From assembly GCA_902583345.1 (NCBI GenBank), contig CACHVT010000002.1, positions 1 to 64,000 on the forward strand: a stretch of 64,000 bases of DNA. Direction: 5' to 3'. Positions 9,062 to 16,701 of this stretch are shown one piece after another (the stretch's first letter is position 1; each line of letters begins with the position of its first letter). This stretch comes from an uncultured Pelagibacteraceae bacterium. GTDB lineage: Bacteria > Pseudomonadota > Alphaproteobacteria > Pelagibacterales > Pelagibacteraceae. Below the pieces are notes generated by a model, which saw only the letters and a program-made list of their open reading frames with translations, ran no database searches and was not told the DNA's origin. The position numbers and the translations under genes are program-made.

Positions 9062-9952
9062 TCAAATTTTAAGCCATTGTGGTCTTAAAATTTTGACAAT
9101 AGCTTTACCGCAAGTAAATTTTTTATCAAAATCAAAATTAATATCTTTAAATTTCACAAGACCAAAAGGATACTTTGTATCAATTAAAACTTTACCTATT
9201 TTATTTGAATTAAATGAAATTTCGTCATCAATTTTAATAGATCCTTCCAATATTTCAATTGGTAACAATTTTTTTGAAAGTCTATCTTTTAATTTTATTC
9301 TAGCAGTATTTTCTTGTCCAATATAACAACCTTTTTTAAAGTCTAATGCATTCAAATCTTCAAAATTACACTCTATTCCAAAAAGTTTGTTCTTTAATTT
9401 TTCTGTATTATTCTGTGCTATTCCTAATTTAAAACTTTGATTATAATAAGCATCAGTACTTTCCACTTTTAGCTCTAGCTTTTTTATTGATAAATGAAGC
9501 TTTTCTAAATTTATAATTAATCTTGCACCTAATTCTTTATTTCTAGGATCTAAAACAATTGGATCTTCTCTATATTTAATAGTGTTCCCAGTTTCATCTT
9601 TAGCATTGTCAAATGATATAAATTTTTCTTTTGATATTACAGCAACCACAAATTCATTACTTAAATTTAAAATCTCAATTTTTGATCTTAGTTTATATAG
9701 CTTAAATTGATTATATAGATCGTCAATTTGATTTTTTTCACAATCTACTAAAAAGCCTTTTTTATGTTTAACAACAATAAAATCAAAGAGGTATTTACCT
9801 TGGGGAGTTAAAAGTGAGGCAAAACAGCTATTATTTTCTGAAACTTTATTAATATCATTTGTAATTATATTTTGTAGATACTCTAAAACATCTTCACCAT
9901 GTATATAAAGTACCCCTCTATCCTCTAGATTGTAAATACTGTTTTTATTCAT
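9062..9952 (-). CDS. ygfZ: YgfZ/GcvT-like folate-binding Fe-S cluster maintenance protein
   Basis: Member of the COG0354/IBA57 family. YgfZ uses tetrahydrofolate and helps assemble or repair 4Fe-4S clusters, including those of tRNA thiolases. The 296-residue protein has the family's diagnostic motif KGCYIGQE at 207-214 with Cys209. The N-terminal half resembles the aminomethyltransferase (GcvT) fold, with DVLEYLQNIITNDI near the start. It diverges from pyrC across 43 bp. The neighbour NadA needs a 4Fe-4S cluster, but a link is only suggestive. Confidence 0.9.
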   Translation of the reverse strand: MNKNSIYNLEDRGVLYIHGEDVLEYLQNIITNDINKVSENNSCFASLLTPQGKYLFDFIVVKHKKGFLVDCEKNQIDDLYNQFKLYKLRSKIEILNLSNEFVVAVISKEKFISFDNAKDETGNTIKYREDPIVLDPRNKELGARLIINLEKLHLSIKKLELKVESTDAYYNQSFKLGIAQNNTEKLKNKLFGIECNFEDLNALDFKKGCYIGQENTARIKLKDRLSKKLLPIEILEGSIKIDDEISFNSNKIGKVLIDTKYPFGLVKFKDINFDFDKKFTCGKAIVKILRPQWLKI

Positions 9953-9995
9953 AATTGATAATTGTTACATTATAATATAATTACTTCTATCGAAA

Positions 9996-11303
9996 ATGTT
10001 AGATCTTGTTATTAAGAATGGCGATTGTTTTATTGATGGAAAGCTTCAAAAAAAAGATATTGGTGTATTAAATGGAAAGATTGTCCAAATAGACGATAAT
10101 ATTCTTGAAAAATCAAAAAATATTTTTCAGGCAAACAGGCTAATTGTTTTACCGGGGTGCATAGATACACAAGTTCATTTTAGAGAACCAGGTTCTACAG
10201 ATACAGAGGATTTAAACAGTGGAAGCAAAGCGGCAGTTGTTGGCGGGATAACAGGCGTGTTTGAAATGCCAAATACTAATCCACCAACAGCGAATGAGGG
10301 AGAATTTCAAAAAAAATTAGATTTAGCAAAAGATAGAATGTTTTGTAATTATGCTTTCTACTTTGGCGCAACTCCATCTAATCAGCAGGAGCTATCAAAG
10401 CTTAAGAATTTAGATGGATGTTGTGGGGTAAAATTATTTGCAGGTTCGTCGACCGGTAATTTGCTTGTGCATAAAGAAGAAGATATAGAGAAAGTTTTTG
10501 AACATACCACTAAGGTAGTCTCCGTGCACTCTGAGGATGAAGATATTCTTAATCAAAGAAAAAAATTAATAGAAAATGGAAATGTTCTTACCCATGAAAT
10601 TTGGAGAAACGTAGAAACTGCAATGTCTTCGACAAGAAGAATAGTTAAAATTGCAAAGCGTCTAAATAAAAAAGCGCATATACTTCATGTTACAACTAAA
10701 GAAGAGGTCGATTTTTTATCTCAGCACAAAGGTAACATTACTTTTGAAATAACACCTCAACATTTAACTTTGTATTCCCCGGATTGTTATAAAAAATTAG
10801 GTACTTATGCGCAAATGAATCCACCAATTAGAGACAAGTCTCATTATGATAGATTATGGTATGCTGTTAAAAATAACTATAATGATACTATTGGATCAGA
10901 CCATGCTCCACACTTGAGAACTAATAAGGATAAAGAATATCCAAATTCCCCATCAGGTATGCCAGGAGTTCAAACTTTACTCCCAGTTATGCTTAATCAT
11001 ATTAATGATGGAAAGCTAAAACTTCATCAATTAATAAATTTTCTGTGTGAAAATCCAGTTAAAATTTTTGGAATTAAAAATAAAGGGTATATAAAAAAAG
11101 ATTATGATGCTGACTTTACAGTTATAGATTTAAACAAAGTTATTGAAATTAGAAACGAAGAAATACAAAGCAAATGTCAATGGTCACCTTTTGATGGTTA
11201 TAAACTCAAAGGCACTCCTATTGCAACGATTATAAATGGTGAAATTAAAATGAAAGATGGCAAAATATTAGGAAAACCATCAGGTAAACCAATGCTATTT
11301 TAG
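9996..11303 (+). CDS. pyrC: Dihydroorotase (class I, alphaproteobacterial type)
   Basis: Zn-dependent amidohydrolase that cyclises carbamoyl-aspartate to dihydroorotate in pyrimidine synthesis. It is 435 residues long. Metal-site elements are DTQVHFREPG (57-66), the candidate carboxylated lysine in GVKLFAG, His in VSVHSEDE, His in AHILHVTT, and SDHAPH. The canonical first HxH histidine is Gln59. I recall the same DTQVHFRE form in other alphaproteobacterial dihydroorotases, so it is probably a subtype feature rather than damage. The 3' end overlaps that of prpE by 9 bp. Hydantoinase/allantoinase relatives are the alternative reading. Confidence 0.88.
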   Translation: MLDLVIKNGDCFIDGKLQKKDIGVLNGKIVQIDDNILEKSKNIFQANRLIVLPGCIDTQVHFREPGSTDTEDLNSGSKAAVVGGITGVFEMPNTNPPTANEGEFQKKLDLAKDRMFCNYAFYFGATPSNQQELSKLKNLDGCCGVKLFAGSSTGNLLVHKEEDIEKVFEHTTKVVSVHSEDEDILNQRKKLIENGNVLTHEIWRNVETAMSSTRRIVKIAKRLNKKAHILHVTTKEEVDFLSQHKGNITFEITPQHLTLYSPDCYKKLGTYAQMNPPIRDKSHYDRLWYAVKNNYNDTIGSDHAPHLRTNKDKEYPNSPSGMPGVQTLLPVMLNHINDGKLKLHQLINFLCENPVKIFGIKNKGYIKKDYDADFTVIDLNKVIEIRNEEIQSKCQWSPFDGYKLKGTPIATIINGEIKMKDGKILGKPSGKPMLF

Positions 11304-13190
11304 AATATTGTTTTTTTTAAGATCTTCCTCTATCTCCTTTAAAATTGCTGGATCATCTATTGTAGCAGGCATCTTATATTTCTCTTTATCTGCAATTTTT
11401 CTGATAGTTCCTCTTAATATTTTACCCGACCTTGTTTTTGGTAATCTTTTTATAACAATAGCAACTTTAAATGCAGCTACTGGTCCAATTTTATCTCTTA
11501 CCATTTTAATACATTCTTTTGAGATAGTTTCATTATCTTTTGTTACACCAGTTTTAAGTACAACTAATCCTATTGGCAATTGACCCTTGAGCTTATCTGC
11601 TATTCCTAATACTGCACATTCTGCAACCGATTGATGTTCAGATAAAACTTCTTCTATTGCGCCAGTCGACAATCTGTGACCAGCTACATTTATGATATCA
11701 TCGGTTCTTGACATGATCCATATATATCCATCGTCATCAATGTGACCAGCATCATAAGTTTGATAGTAACCTTCATAATTAGTCATATAAGTTTTTTTGT
11801 ATCGCTCGTCAGCATTCCATAAAGTAGGGAAGGTACCTGGAGGCAAAGGAAGCTTCACAACAATATCTCCCATTTCATTTGGTTTAGCTATAGAGTTATC
11901 ATTTTTTAAAACTTTTACATCATAACCTGGCACAGCTCTACAAGCTGAACCATATTTTGTCTTTTGCATTTCTATACCAGTACAGTTTGAACTTATTGCC
12001 CAACTTGTTTCGGTCTGCCACCAGTGATCTATAACTGGAACTTTTAAAAGATTTTCTGCCCACTTTATAGTATCAGGGTCCGCTCTTTCCCCAGCAAGAA
12101 ATAATGACTCAAATGAGCTTAAATCATATTTTGAAAAAAATTTACCTTCTGGATCCTCTTTTTTTATTGCTCTAAATGCTGTAGGTGCAGTAAATAATGA
12201 TTTAACTTTATAATCTGAAATTATTTTCCAAAAAGCCCCTGCGTCAGGAGTGCCCACTGGTTTCCCTTCGAATAAGACTGTAGTACATCCTTTGAATAAT
12301 GGGGCATAAACAATATACGAGTGACCTACTATCCAGCCAATATCGCTTGCTGACCACCAAATATCATCAACATCAATATTGTAAATATTTTTCATTGTCC
12401 ACTTCAGAGCAACTATATGTCCACCAATGTCTCGTACAATACCTTTTGGAACACCTGTTGTACCTGATGTATACAGAATATATGCAAAATCATTTGCATT
12501 CATCTCAACACAATCTTGTTCTTGAGCATTAGACAAAGACTCTTCCCAGCTTATCTCTTTAGGTGCATCAAGTTCAACTTCATGACCCGATCTTTGATAA
12601 AGTATTATTTTTTCTGGCTTGTGAGAAGCTAACCTTAATGCTTCATCTACTAAAGGTTTGTATTCAACGGTCCTTCCGGGCTCAAACCCACATGAAGCTG
12701 ATACCAACAGCTTTGCTTTGCTGTCATCTATCCGACTTGCAAGCTCATTAGAGGCAAAACCTCCAAATACTACTGAGTGAATAGCCCCAATTCTTCCACA
12801 GGCAAGCATTGCAATTACCGCCTCTGGTATCATTGGCATATAGATTATAACCCTATCACCCTTATTAATACCTTGGTTCTTTAGTGCACCTGCAAACTTT
12901 GAAACTTTTCCTTTTAATTCTTTATATGTGAACTTCTTTTTATTACCTGTGATAGGACTGTCATATATTAATGCAATTTTGTCTCCTCTTCCTTGATCAA
13001 TGTGAATATCAAGAGCGTTATAACAGGTATTTGTTTTGCCATCACAAAACCATTTGTAAAAGGGTGGCGTATTTTTATCTAGTATCTGTGTAGGTTTTTT
13101 ATACCAAAAGATATCTTCAGATATTCTTTGCCAAAACTCCTCAGGATTTTGAATAGAATTTTCATAAGTTTCTTTAAAAACTGACGACAT
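11295..13190 (-). CDS. prpE: Propionyl-CoA synthetase (acetyl-CoA synthetase family)
   Basis: AMP-forming acyl-CoA synthetase that activates propionate (or acetate) with ATP and CoA. The 631-residue length and early segments such as YNALDIHIDQGRGDKIALIY resemble PrpE more than Acs. The adenylation loop YTSGTTGVPKG is at 240-250, and the C-terminal catalytic lysine is Lys590 in PKTRSGKILRG. It is a single gene transcribed away from proteorhodopsin, and the shared 218 bp spacer holds both promoters. Acetyl-CoA synthetase activity cannot be excluded from sequence alone. Confidence 0.88.
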   Translation of the reverse strand: MSSVFKETYENSIQNPEEFWQRISEDIFWYKKPTQILDKNTPPFYKWFCDGKTNTCYNALDIHIDQGRGDKIALIYDSPITGNKKKFTYKELKGKVSKFAGALKNQGINKGDRVIIYMPMIPEAVIAMLACGRIGAIHSVVFGGFASNELASRIDDSKAKLLVSASCGFEPGRTVEYKPLVDEALRLASHKPEKIILYQRSGHEVELDAPKEISWEESLSNAQEQDCVEMNANDFAYILYTSGTTGVPKGIVRDIGGHIVALKWTMKNIYNIDVDDIWWSASDIGWIVGHSYIVYAPLFKGCTTVLFEGKPVGTPDAGAFWKIISDYKVKSLFTAPTAFRAIKKEDPEGKFFSKYDLSSFESLFLAGERADPDTIKWAENLLKVPVIDHWWQTETSWAISSNCTGIEMQKTKYGSACRAVPGYDVKVLKNDNSIAKPNEMGDIVVKLPLPPGTFPTLWNADERYKKTYMTNYEGYYQTYDAGHIDDDGYIWIMSRTDDIINVAGHRLSTGAIEEVLSEHQSVAECAVLGIADKLKGQLPIGLVVLKTGVTKDNETISKECIKMVRDKIGPVAAFKVAIVIKRLPKTRSGKILRGTIRKIADKEKYKMPATIDDPAILKEIEEDLKKNNILK

Positions 13191-13335
13191 ATTAAGAATT
13201 GATTCTTTCTTGGTTTTTTACTCTTTTATTAACTTAAGATTGTATTTAATTTTAAAAAGCTAGTAAAATCAATATAAAATAGCCATAAAAAAGGCTTCAA
13301 TTAACTATTTATATTTGCTAATTAGTCTCAACTTT

Positions 13336-13360
13336 GACTTTAACCATGAGGGTTAAAGTC
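13336..13360. repeat. Perfect 10-bp inverted repeat in the proteorhodopsin leader
   Basis: GACTTTAACC (13336-13345), loop ATGAG, then GGTTAAAGTC (13351-13360) form a perfect 10-bp stem. It ends about 48 bases before the proteorhodopsin ATG and about 38 before its Shine-Dalgarno. No T-run follows on the plus strand, so it does not look like an intrinsic terminator. It could be an operator for a dimeric regulator or an mRNA-stabilising hairpin. Confidence 0.6.
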
Positions 13361-13362
13361 GT

Positions 13363-13378
13363 AGTTTAAATTTAAACT
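13363..13378. repeat. 16-bp perfect palindrome before proteorhodopsin
   Basis: AGTTTAAATTTAAACT is a perfect palindrome with no loop, two bases after the 10-bp inverted repeat. Being AT-rich it could arise by chance. Its placement between the hairpin and the GGGAG ribosome-binding site (13398-13402, six bases before the ATG) makes it a candidate protein-binding site. Confidence 0.45.
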
Positions 13379-13408
13379 AATAAAAACTAACTAATAAGGG
13401 AGTTTTTT

Positions 13409-14176
13409 ATGAAAACACTAAAAACGTTAGCAATTGCTTTATTTGCTCTTGTTGGAGTAACTACAGCAGCTAATGCGGCAACTACCTTTTTAGCCACGGA
13501 TGATTTTGTAGGTATTTCATTTTGGTTAATATCTATGGGTATGTTAGCAGCTACAGCGTTTTTCTTTATGGAGCAGGCTAATGTAGCTACTCAGTGGAGA
13601 AAATCAGTAAACGTAGCTGGATTAGTAACTGGTATTGCATTTATCCATTATATGTACATGAGAGCAGTTTGGGTTGAGACTGGAGACACGCCAACTGTTT
13701 ACAGATACATTGACTGGTTAATTACTGTACCTTTGCAGCTTGTAGAATTTTATTTAATTCTTTCAGCAGTAAGAAAAGTTGATAGCGGTATATTCTGGAG
13801 AATCTTAATTGGTTCTTTAGTGATGCTAATAGGTGGATATCTTGGAGAAGCAGGATTCATCAATGCGATGCTTGGTTTCATTATCGGTATAGCAGGTTGG
13901 ATTTACATTCTTTATGAAATCTTTTCAGGTGAAGCAGGTAAAGCTGTTTCAAAATCTGGAAACAAATCACTTGTTACAGCATTTAGCGCATTAAGAATGA
14001 TCGTTACAGTAGGTTGGGCAATCTACCCATTAGGTTACATTTTTGGTTACCTAACAGGTGGAATTGATGCTAATTCACTTAACGTAATTTATAACTTAGC
14101 AGACTTTGTTAATAAGATCGCTTTCGGTATTATTATTTGGTCTTGCGCTGTTGCAAACTCTGGAAGAAGAGCTTAA
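13409..14176 (+). CDS. Proteorhodopsin, blue-tuned light-driven proton pump
   Basis: Seven-helix retinal protein that pumps protons outward in light across the cytoplasmic membrane. It has 255 residues with an N-terminal signal peptide ending near ANA (21-23). Numbering is offset by +5 from the eBAC31A08 reference. His80 matches His75, Asp102 is the proton acceptor (Asp97), Glu113 the proton donor (Glu108) and Lys236 the retinal Schiff-base lysine (Lys231). The spectral-tuning position 105 is Gln110, the residue known to give blue (about 490 nm) absorption. A strong GGGAG site lies six bases upstream. The gene is followed by an intrinsic terminator and the ferredoxin/reductase pair. Retinal synthesis genes are not in this window. 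Confidence 0.98.
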   Translation: MKTLKTLAIALFALVGVTTAANAATTFLATDDFVGISFWLISMGMLAATAFFFMEQANVATQWRKSVNVAGLVTGIAFIHYMYMRAVWVETGDTPTVYRYIDWLITVPLQLVEFYLILSAVRKVDSGIFWRILIGSLVMLIGGYLGEAGFINAMLGFIIGIAGWIYILYEIFSGEAGKAVSKSGNKSLVTAFSALRMIVTVGWAIYPLGYIFGYLTGGIDANSLNVIYNLADFVNKIAFGIIIWSCAVANSGRRA

Positions 14177-14199
14177 TACTTCAGAGTAGAAAAATAATT

Positions 14200-14236
14200 A
14201 ATAGGGCAAGTTTAACTACTTGCCCTATTTTTTTTT
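14200..14236 (+). terminator. Intrinsic terminator between proteorhodopsin and ferredoxin
   Basis: AATAGGGCAAGT (14200-14211), loop TTAACT and ACTTGCCCTATT (14218-14229) form a perfect 12-bp stem that runs into an uninterrupted T tract to 14236. It is the strongest terminator in the window. It should end most proteorhodopsin transcripts before the ferredoxin gene, allowing much higher proteorhodopsin mRNA than downstream mRNA. Confidence 0.93.
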
Positions 14237-14254
14237 GCCTATATAAAAATCCTG

Positions 14255-14575
14255 ATGACAAAAATAGTCTATATTGAGCATTCTGGTAAATCACATAGTA
14301 TAGATGTGCAAAATGGATTATCTGTAATGGAAGGTGCGATACAAAATAACATACCTGGTATTGACGCTGATTGTGGAGGATCAATGGCTTGTGCTACTTG
14401 CCATGTTTATGTCAAAGAAGAATGGTTTAATAAACTTCAAAAAAAAGACGATGGAGAAGAAGATATGTTAGATATGGCATTTGAACCAAGTAAGTTTAGC
14501 AGACTTAGTTGTCAATTAATAGTAACAGATGAATTGGATGGATTAGAAGTACAACTACCTTCTAAGCAAGCCTAA
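14255..14575 (+). CDS. 2Fe-2S ferredoxin (adrenodoxin/ISC type)
   Basis: Small soluble electron carrier of 106 residues. The four cluster cysteines are Cys40, Cys46 and Cys49 ([11 protein letters not shown]) and Cys86 (RLSCQ). The spacing C-x5-C-x2-C-x36-C is that of vertebrate-type/ISC ferredoxins. It lies 18 bases after the proteorhodopsin terminator and overlaps the next reductase gene by one base, so it is probably that enzyme's redox partner. Confidence 0.93.
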   Translation: MTKIVYIEHSGKSHSIDVQNGLSVMEGAIQNNIPGIDADCGGSMACATCHVYVKEEWFNKLQKKDDGEEDMLDMAFEPSKFSRLSCQLIVTDELDGLEVQLPSKQA

Positions 14576-15594
14576 TGATAAAAACTGACGCTTTAATTAT
14601 TGGAGCGGGTCCGACTGGACTATTTACAGCACATCAACTAAAATTAATTGGTTTAAATTGTGAGGTAGTTGATAATCTTGATAAAATTGGAGGTCAGTGT
14701 ATTGAACTTTATCCAGACAAACCAATTTACGATATTCCAGCAATACCAGAATGCACTGGAGAAGAACTAACAAATAACTTATTAGATCAATTAAAACCTT
14801 TTAATATTAAATTTCATCTAAATGAAAGAGTTGAGGAAGTAAAAAAAAATAATGATAAATGGGATGTTAAAACAAATAAAGGCACTTTGTTTAGCACTCC
14901 AAATATAATTATAGCTGCTGGAGTTGGCTCATTTGAGCCAAGAAAATTTGCACCAAAAGATTGTGAGAAATTTGAAGACAAATCTATTTTCTATTCAATA
15001 AAAGATAAAAATATTTTCAAAAGCAAAATTATTTCAATTTTTGGTGGAGGTGACAGTGCATTGGATTGGGCAGTAGAATTATCAAAAAATTCCAAAATTA
15101 ATTTAATTCATAGAAGAGAAGAGTTTAGGGCAGCAAAATCAACATTAGATCAAATGAAGAAACTAGTTAAAGAAGGTAAGATTAATTTATTCACAAAGTA
15201 TCAATTAAAAAGTGTTAAGGGCGATGAAAAACTTGAAGGTATTGATATAGAGCATGATAATAAGGATATAAAAAGTCTCAAAACTGATTTTGTTTTAGGT
15301 TTTTTTGGTTTAATCATGAAACTTGGACCAATAGCTGATTGGGGTCTCAGTTTAGATAAAAAAACTGTCACAGTAGATACAGAAAAATTTGAGACAAATC
15401 AGAAAGGAATTTATGCAGTGGGAGATATTTGTAATTACCCTGGAAAGTTAAAATTAATATTGTCAGGATTTCATGAAGGAGCATTAGCTGCTAGAGCATG
15501 TTTTAAATTAGCAAGACCAAATGAAAAATATCGTTTTGAATTTACTACATCCTCAAAAACTATAAAAGATAGACTTGGTGTTAAAAGTGATTGA
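14575..15594 (+). CDS. Ferredoxin-NADP reductase, thioredoxin-reductase-like (type 2)
   Basis: FAD flavoprotein of 339 residues that transfers electrons between NADPH and ferredoxin. The N-terminal FAD dinucleotide fold is IIGAGPTGLF (about 8-17) and the NADP fold is FGGGDSALDWA in the middle. The C-terminal GIYAVGDICNYPGK closes the FAD site. The redox CxxC of true thioredoxin reductase is absent at the expected place, which points to the YumC-type ferredoxin reductase. It overlaps ferredoxin by one base and the GST-like gene by 8. Pairing with proteorhodopsin suggests a link between light energy and redox balance, but this is inference. Confidence 0.9.
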   Translation: MIKTDALIIGAGPTGLFTAHQLKLIGLNCEVVDNLDKIGGQCIELYPDKPIYDIPAIPECTGEELTNNLLDQLKPFNIKFHLNERVEEVKKNNDKWDVKTNKGTLFSTPNIIIAAGVGSFEPRKFAPKDCEKFEDKSIFYSIKDKNIFKSKIISIFGGGDSALDWAVELSKNSKINLIHRREEFRAAKSTLDQMKKLVKEGKINLFTKYQLKSVKGDEKLEGIDIEHDNKDIKSLKTDFVLGFFGLIMKLGPIADWGLSLDKKTVTVDTEKFETNQKGIYAVGDICNYPGKLKLILSGFHEGALAARACFKLARPNEKYRFEFTTSSKTIKDRLGVKSD

Positions 15595-16210
15595 GTTATT
15601 TGCATCTGATACTCCAAATGGAAAAAAGATAAGTATAATGTTAGAGGAAATCAATTTTCCTTATAAGGTAACATCTGTTGATCTATCCAAAGGAGATCAA
15701 TTTAAAGAAGAGTTTATAAAAATTAGTCCATTTAGTAAAATTCCAGTTATTAAAGATAGTGAGAATAGTAAAAACATTTTTGGGTCAGGGGCTATATTAA
15801 TTTATTTAGCTGAAAGGAGTCAAAAATTTTACGACCAAAAAAATAAATCAAATATTGATCAATGGCTAATGGCCCAAATGGGACTTGTTGGTCCATTGAT
15901 TGGTCAATATCATTCATTTTATCGTTTTAACAAAGGAAAAAGTAAATATGGCGAGGAAAGATACTTTAAAATTACAAAAGATTTATACAAAAATTTAAAT
16001 GATAGACTGTCAGTCTCTAAATATTTAGCAGGTGAAAATTATACAATTGCGGATATTGCAACGTGGCCATGGATAGCAAGACATCAATGGCATGATATTG
16101 GTTTAAACAAATATCGTGATTTATGTAAATGGTATGAAACTATTTCTGAAAGAGAAGCTGTAATTAAAGGTTATAATTTTATGGGTGGTGGAAAAATTCC
16201 AAAACCTTAA
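15587..16210 (+). CDS. Glutathione S-transferase-like protein
   Basis: Thioredoxin-fold N-terminal and all-helical C-terminal GST domains, 207 residues. The opening IELFASDTPNGKKISIMLEE resembles the YghU/YfcG (nu-class) disulfide-bond reductase type GSTs, as do FSKIPVI and GSGAILIYLAE. I place the start at GTG 15587, overlapping the reductase stop by 8 bp, because it puts the start just before the first strand. TTG 15575 and GTG 15578 are in-frame alternatives. Last gene of the light/redox module; its stop overlaps dksA tail to tail. Substrate unknown. Confidence 0.85.
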   Translation: MIELFASDTPNGKKISIMLEEINFPYKVTSVDLSKGDQFKEEFIKISPFSKIPVIKDSENSKNIFGSGAILIYLAERSQKFYDQKNKSNIDQWLMAQMGLVGPLIGQYHSFYRFNKGKSKYGEERYFKITKDLYKNLNDRLSVSKYLAGENYTIADIATWPWIARHQWHDIGLNKYRDLCKWYETISEREAVIKGYNFMGGGKIPKP

Positions 16211-16623
16211 TCGTCTGCATAAACTTTTTCATCTTTTTCGTGTTTTTCCTGTGCAGCAATACACAAAGTAGCAATCGGTCTTGCTATTAATCTTTTAATT
16301 CCTATTGGCTCTCCAGTGTCCTCACAAAAACCGTATGTACCATCCTGTATTTTTTTTAAAGCAGAATCAATTTTTGAGATTAATTTAATTTGCCTATTTA
16401 TCGCTTTCATCTCAACATTTTTATCTGTATAGGAACTCGCTTGATCTACTATGTCAGCTGATACACTATTATCATCAAGAGATCCATTATACAAAGCTTC
16501 ATTATTTGCTTTAATAATTTCAGACTTCCAATCAGATAGTTTTTTCTTAAAATATGCTTTATGTTTTTCGCACATATATTTTTCTGTTAATTTTGGTATG
16601 TAAGTTTTAGAGATTTTAACCAT
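16207..16623 (-). CDS. dksA: DksA/TraR-family RNA polymerase-binding regulator
   Basis: Binds RNA polymerase through the secondary channel and, with ppGpp, tunes stable RNA and amino-acid promoters. It has 138 residues: an N-terminal helical part, a coiled coil with acidic tip (SADIVDQAS, residues 55-63), then the zinc-finger region. Only two of the four canonical cysteines remain, Cys100 and Cys121; the partner positions are Thr103 and Ala124. Cysteine-poor DksA is common in alphaproteobacteria. The late segment GEPIGIKRLIARPIATLC is diagnostic. The gene stands alone and converges on the GST-like gene. Confidence 0.93.
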   Translation of the reverse strand: MVKISKTYIPKLTEKYMCEKHKAYFKKKLSDWKSEIIKANNEALYNGSLDDNSVSADIVDQASSYTDKNVEMKAINRQIKLISKIDSALKKIQDGTYGFCEDTGEPIGIKRLIARPIATLCIAAQEKHEKDEKVYADD

Positions 16624-16701
16624 ACTTTAATTTTGACGTGCCGGAGTATATTCAGCAATTAATAGGTGTCAATATAAGTTAATTCGTATAAATTTAGATA
16701 A

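Noticed and set aside
12299..12751. Plus-strand open frames opposite prpE
   Set aside because: They are antisense shadows of a well-supported gene, with no ribosome-binding site or domain likeness.
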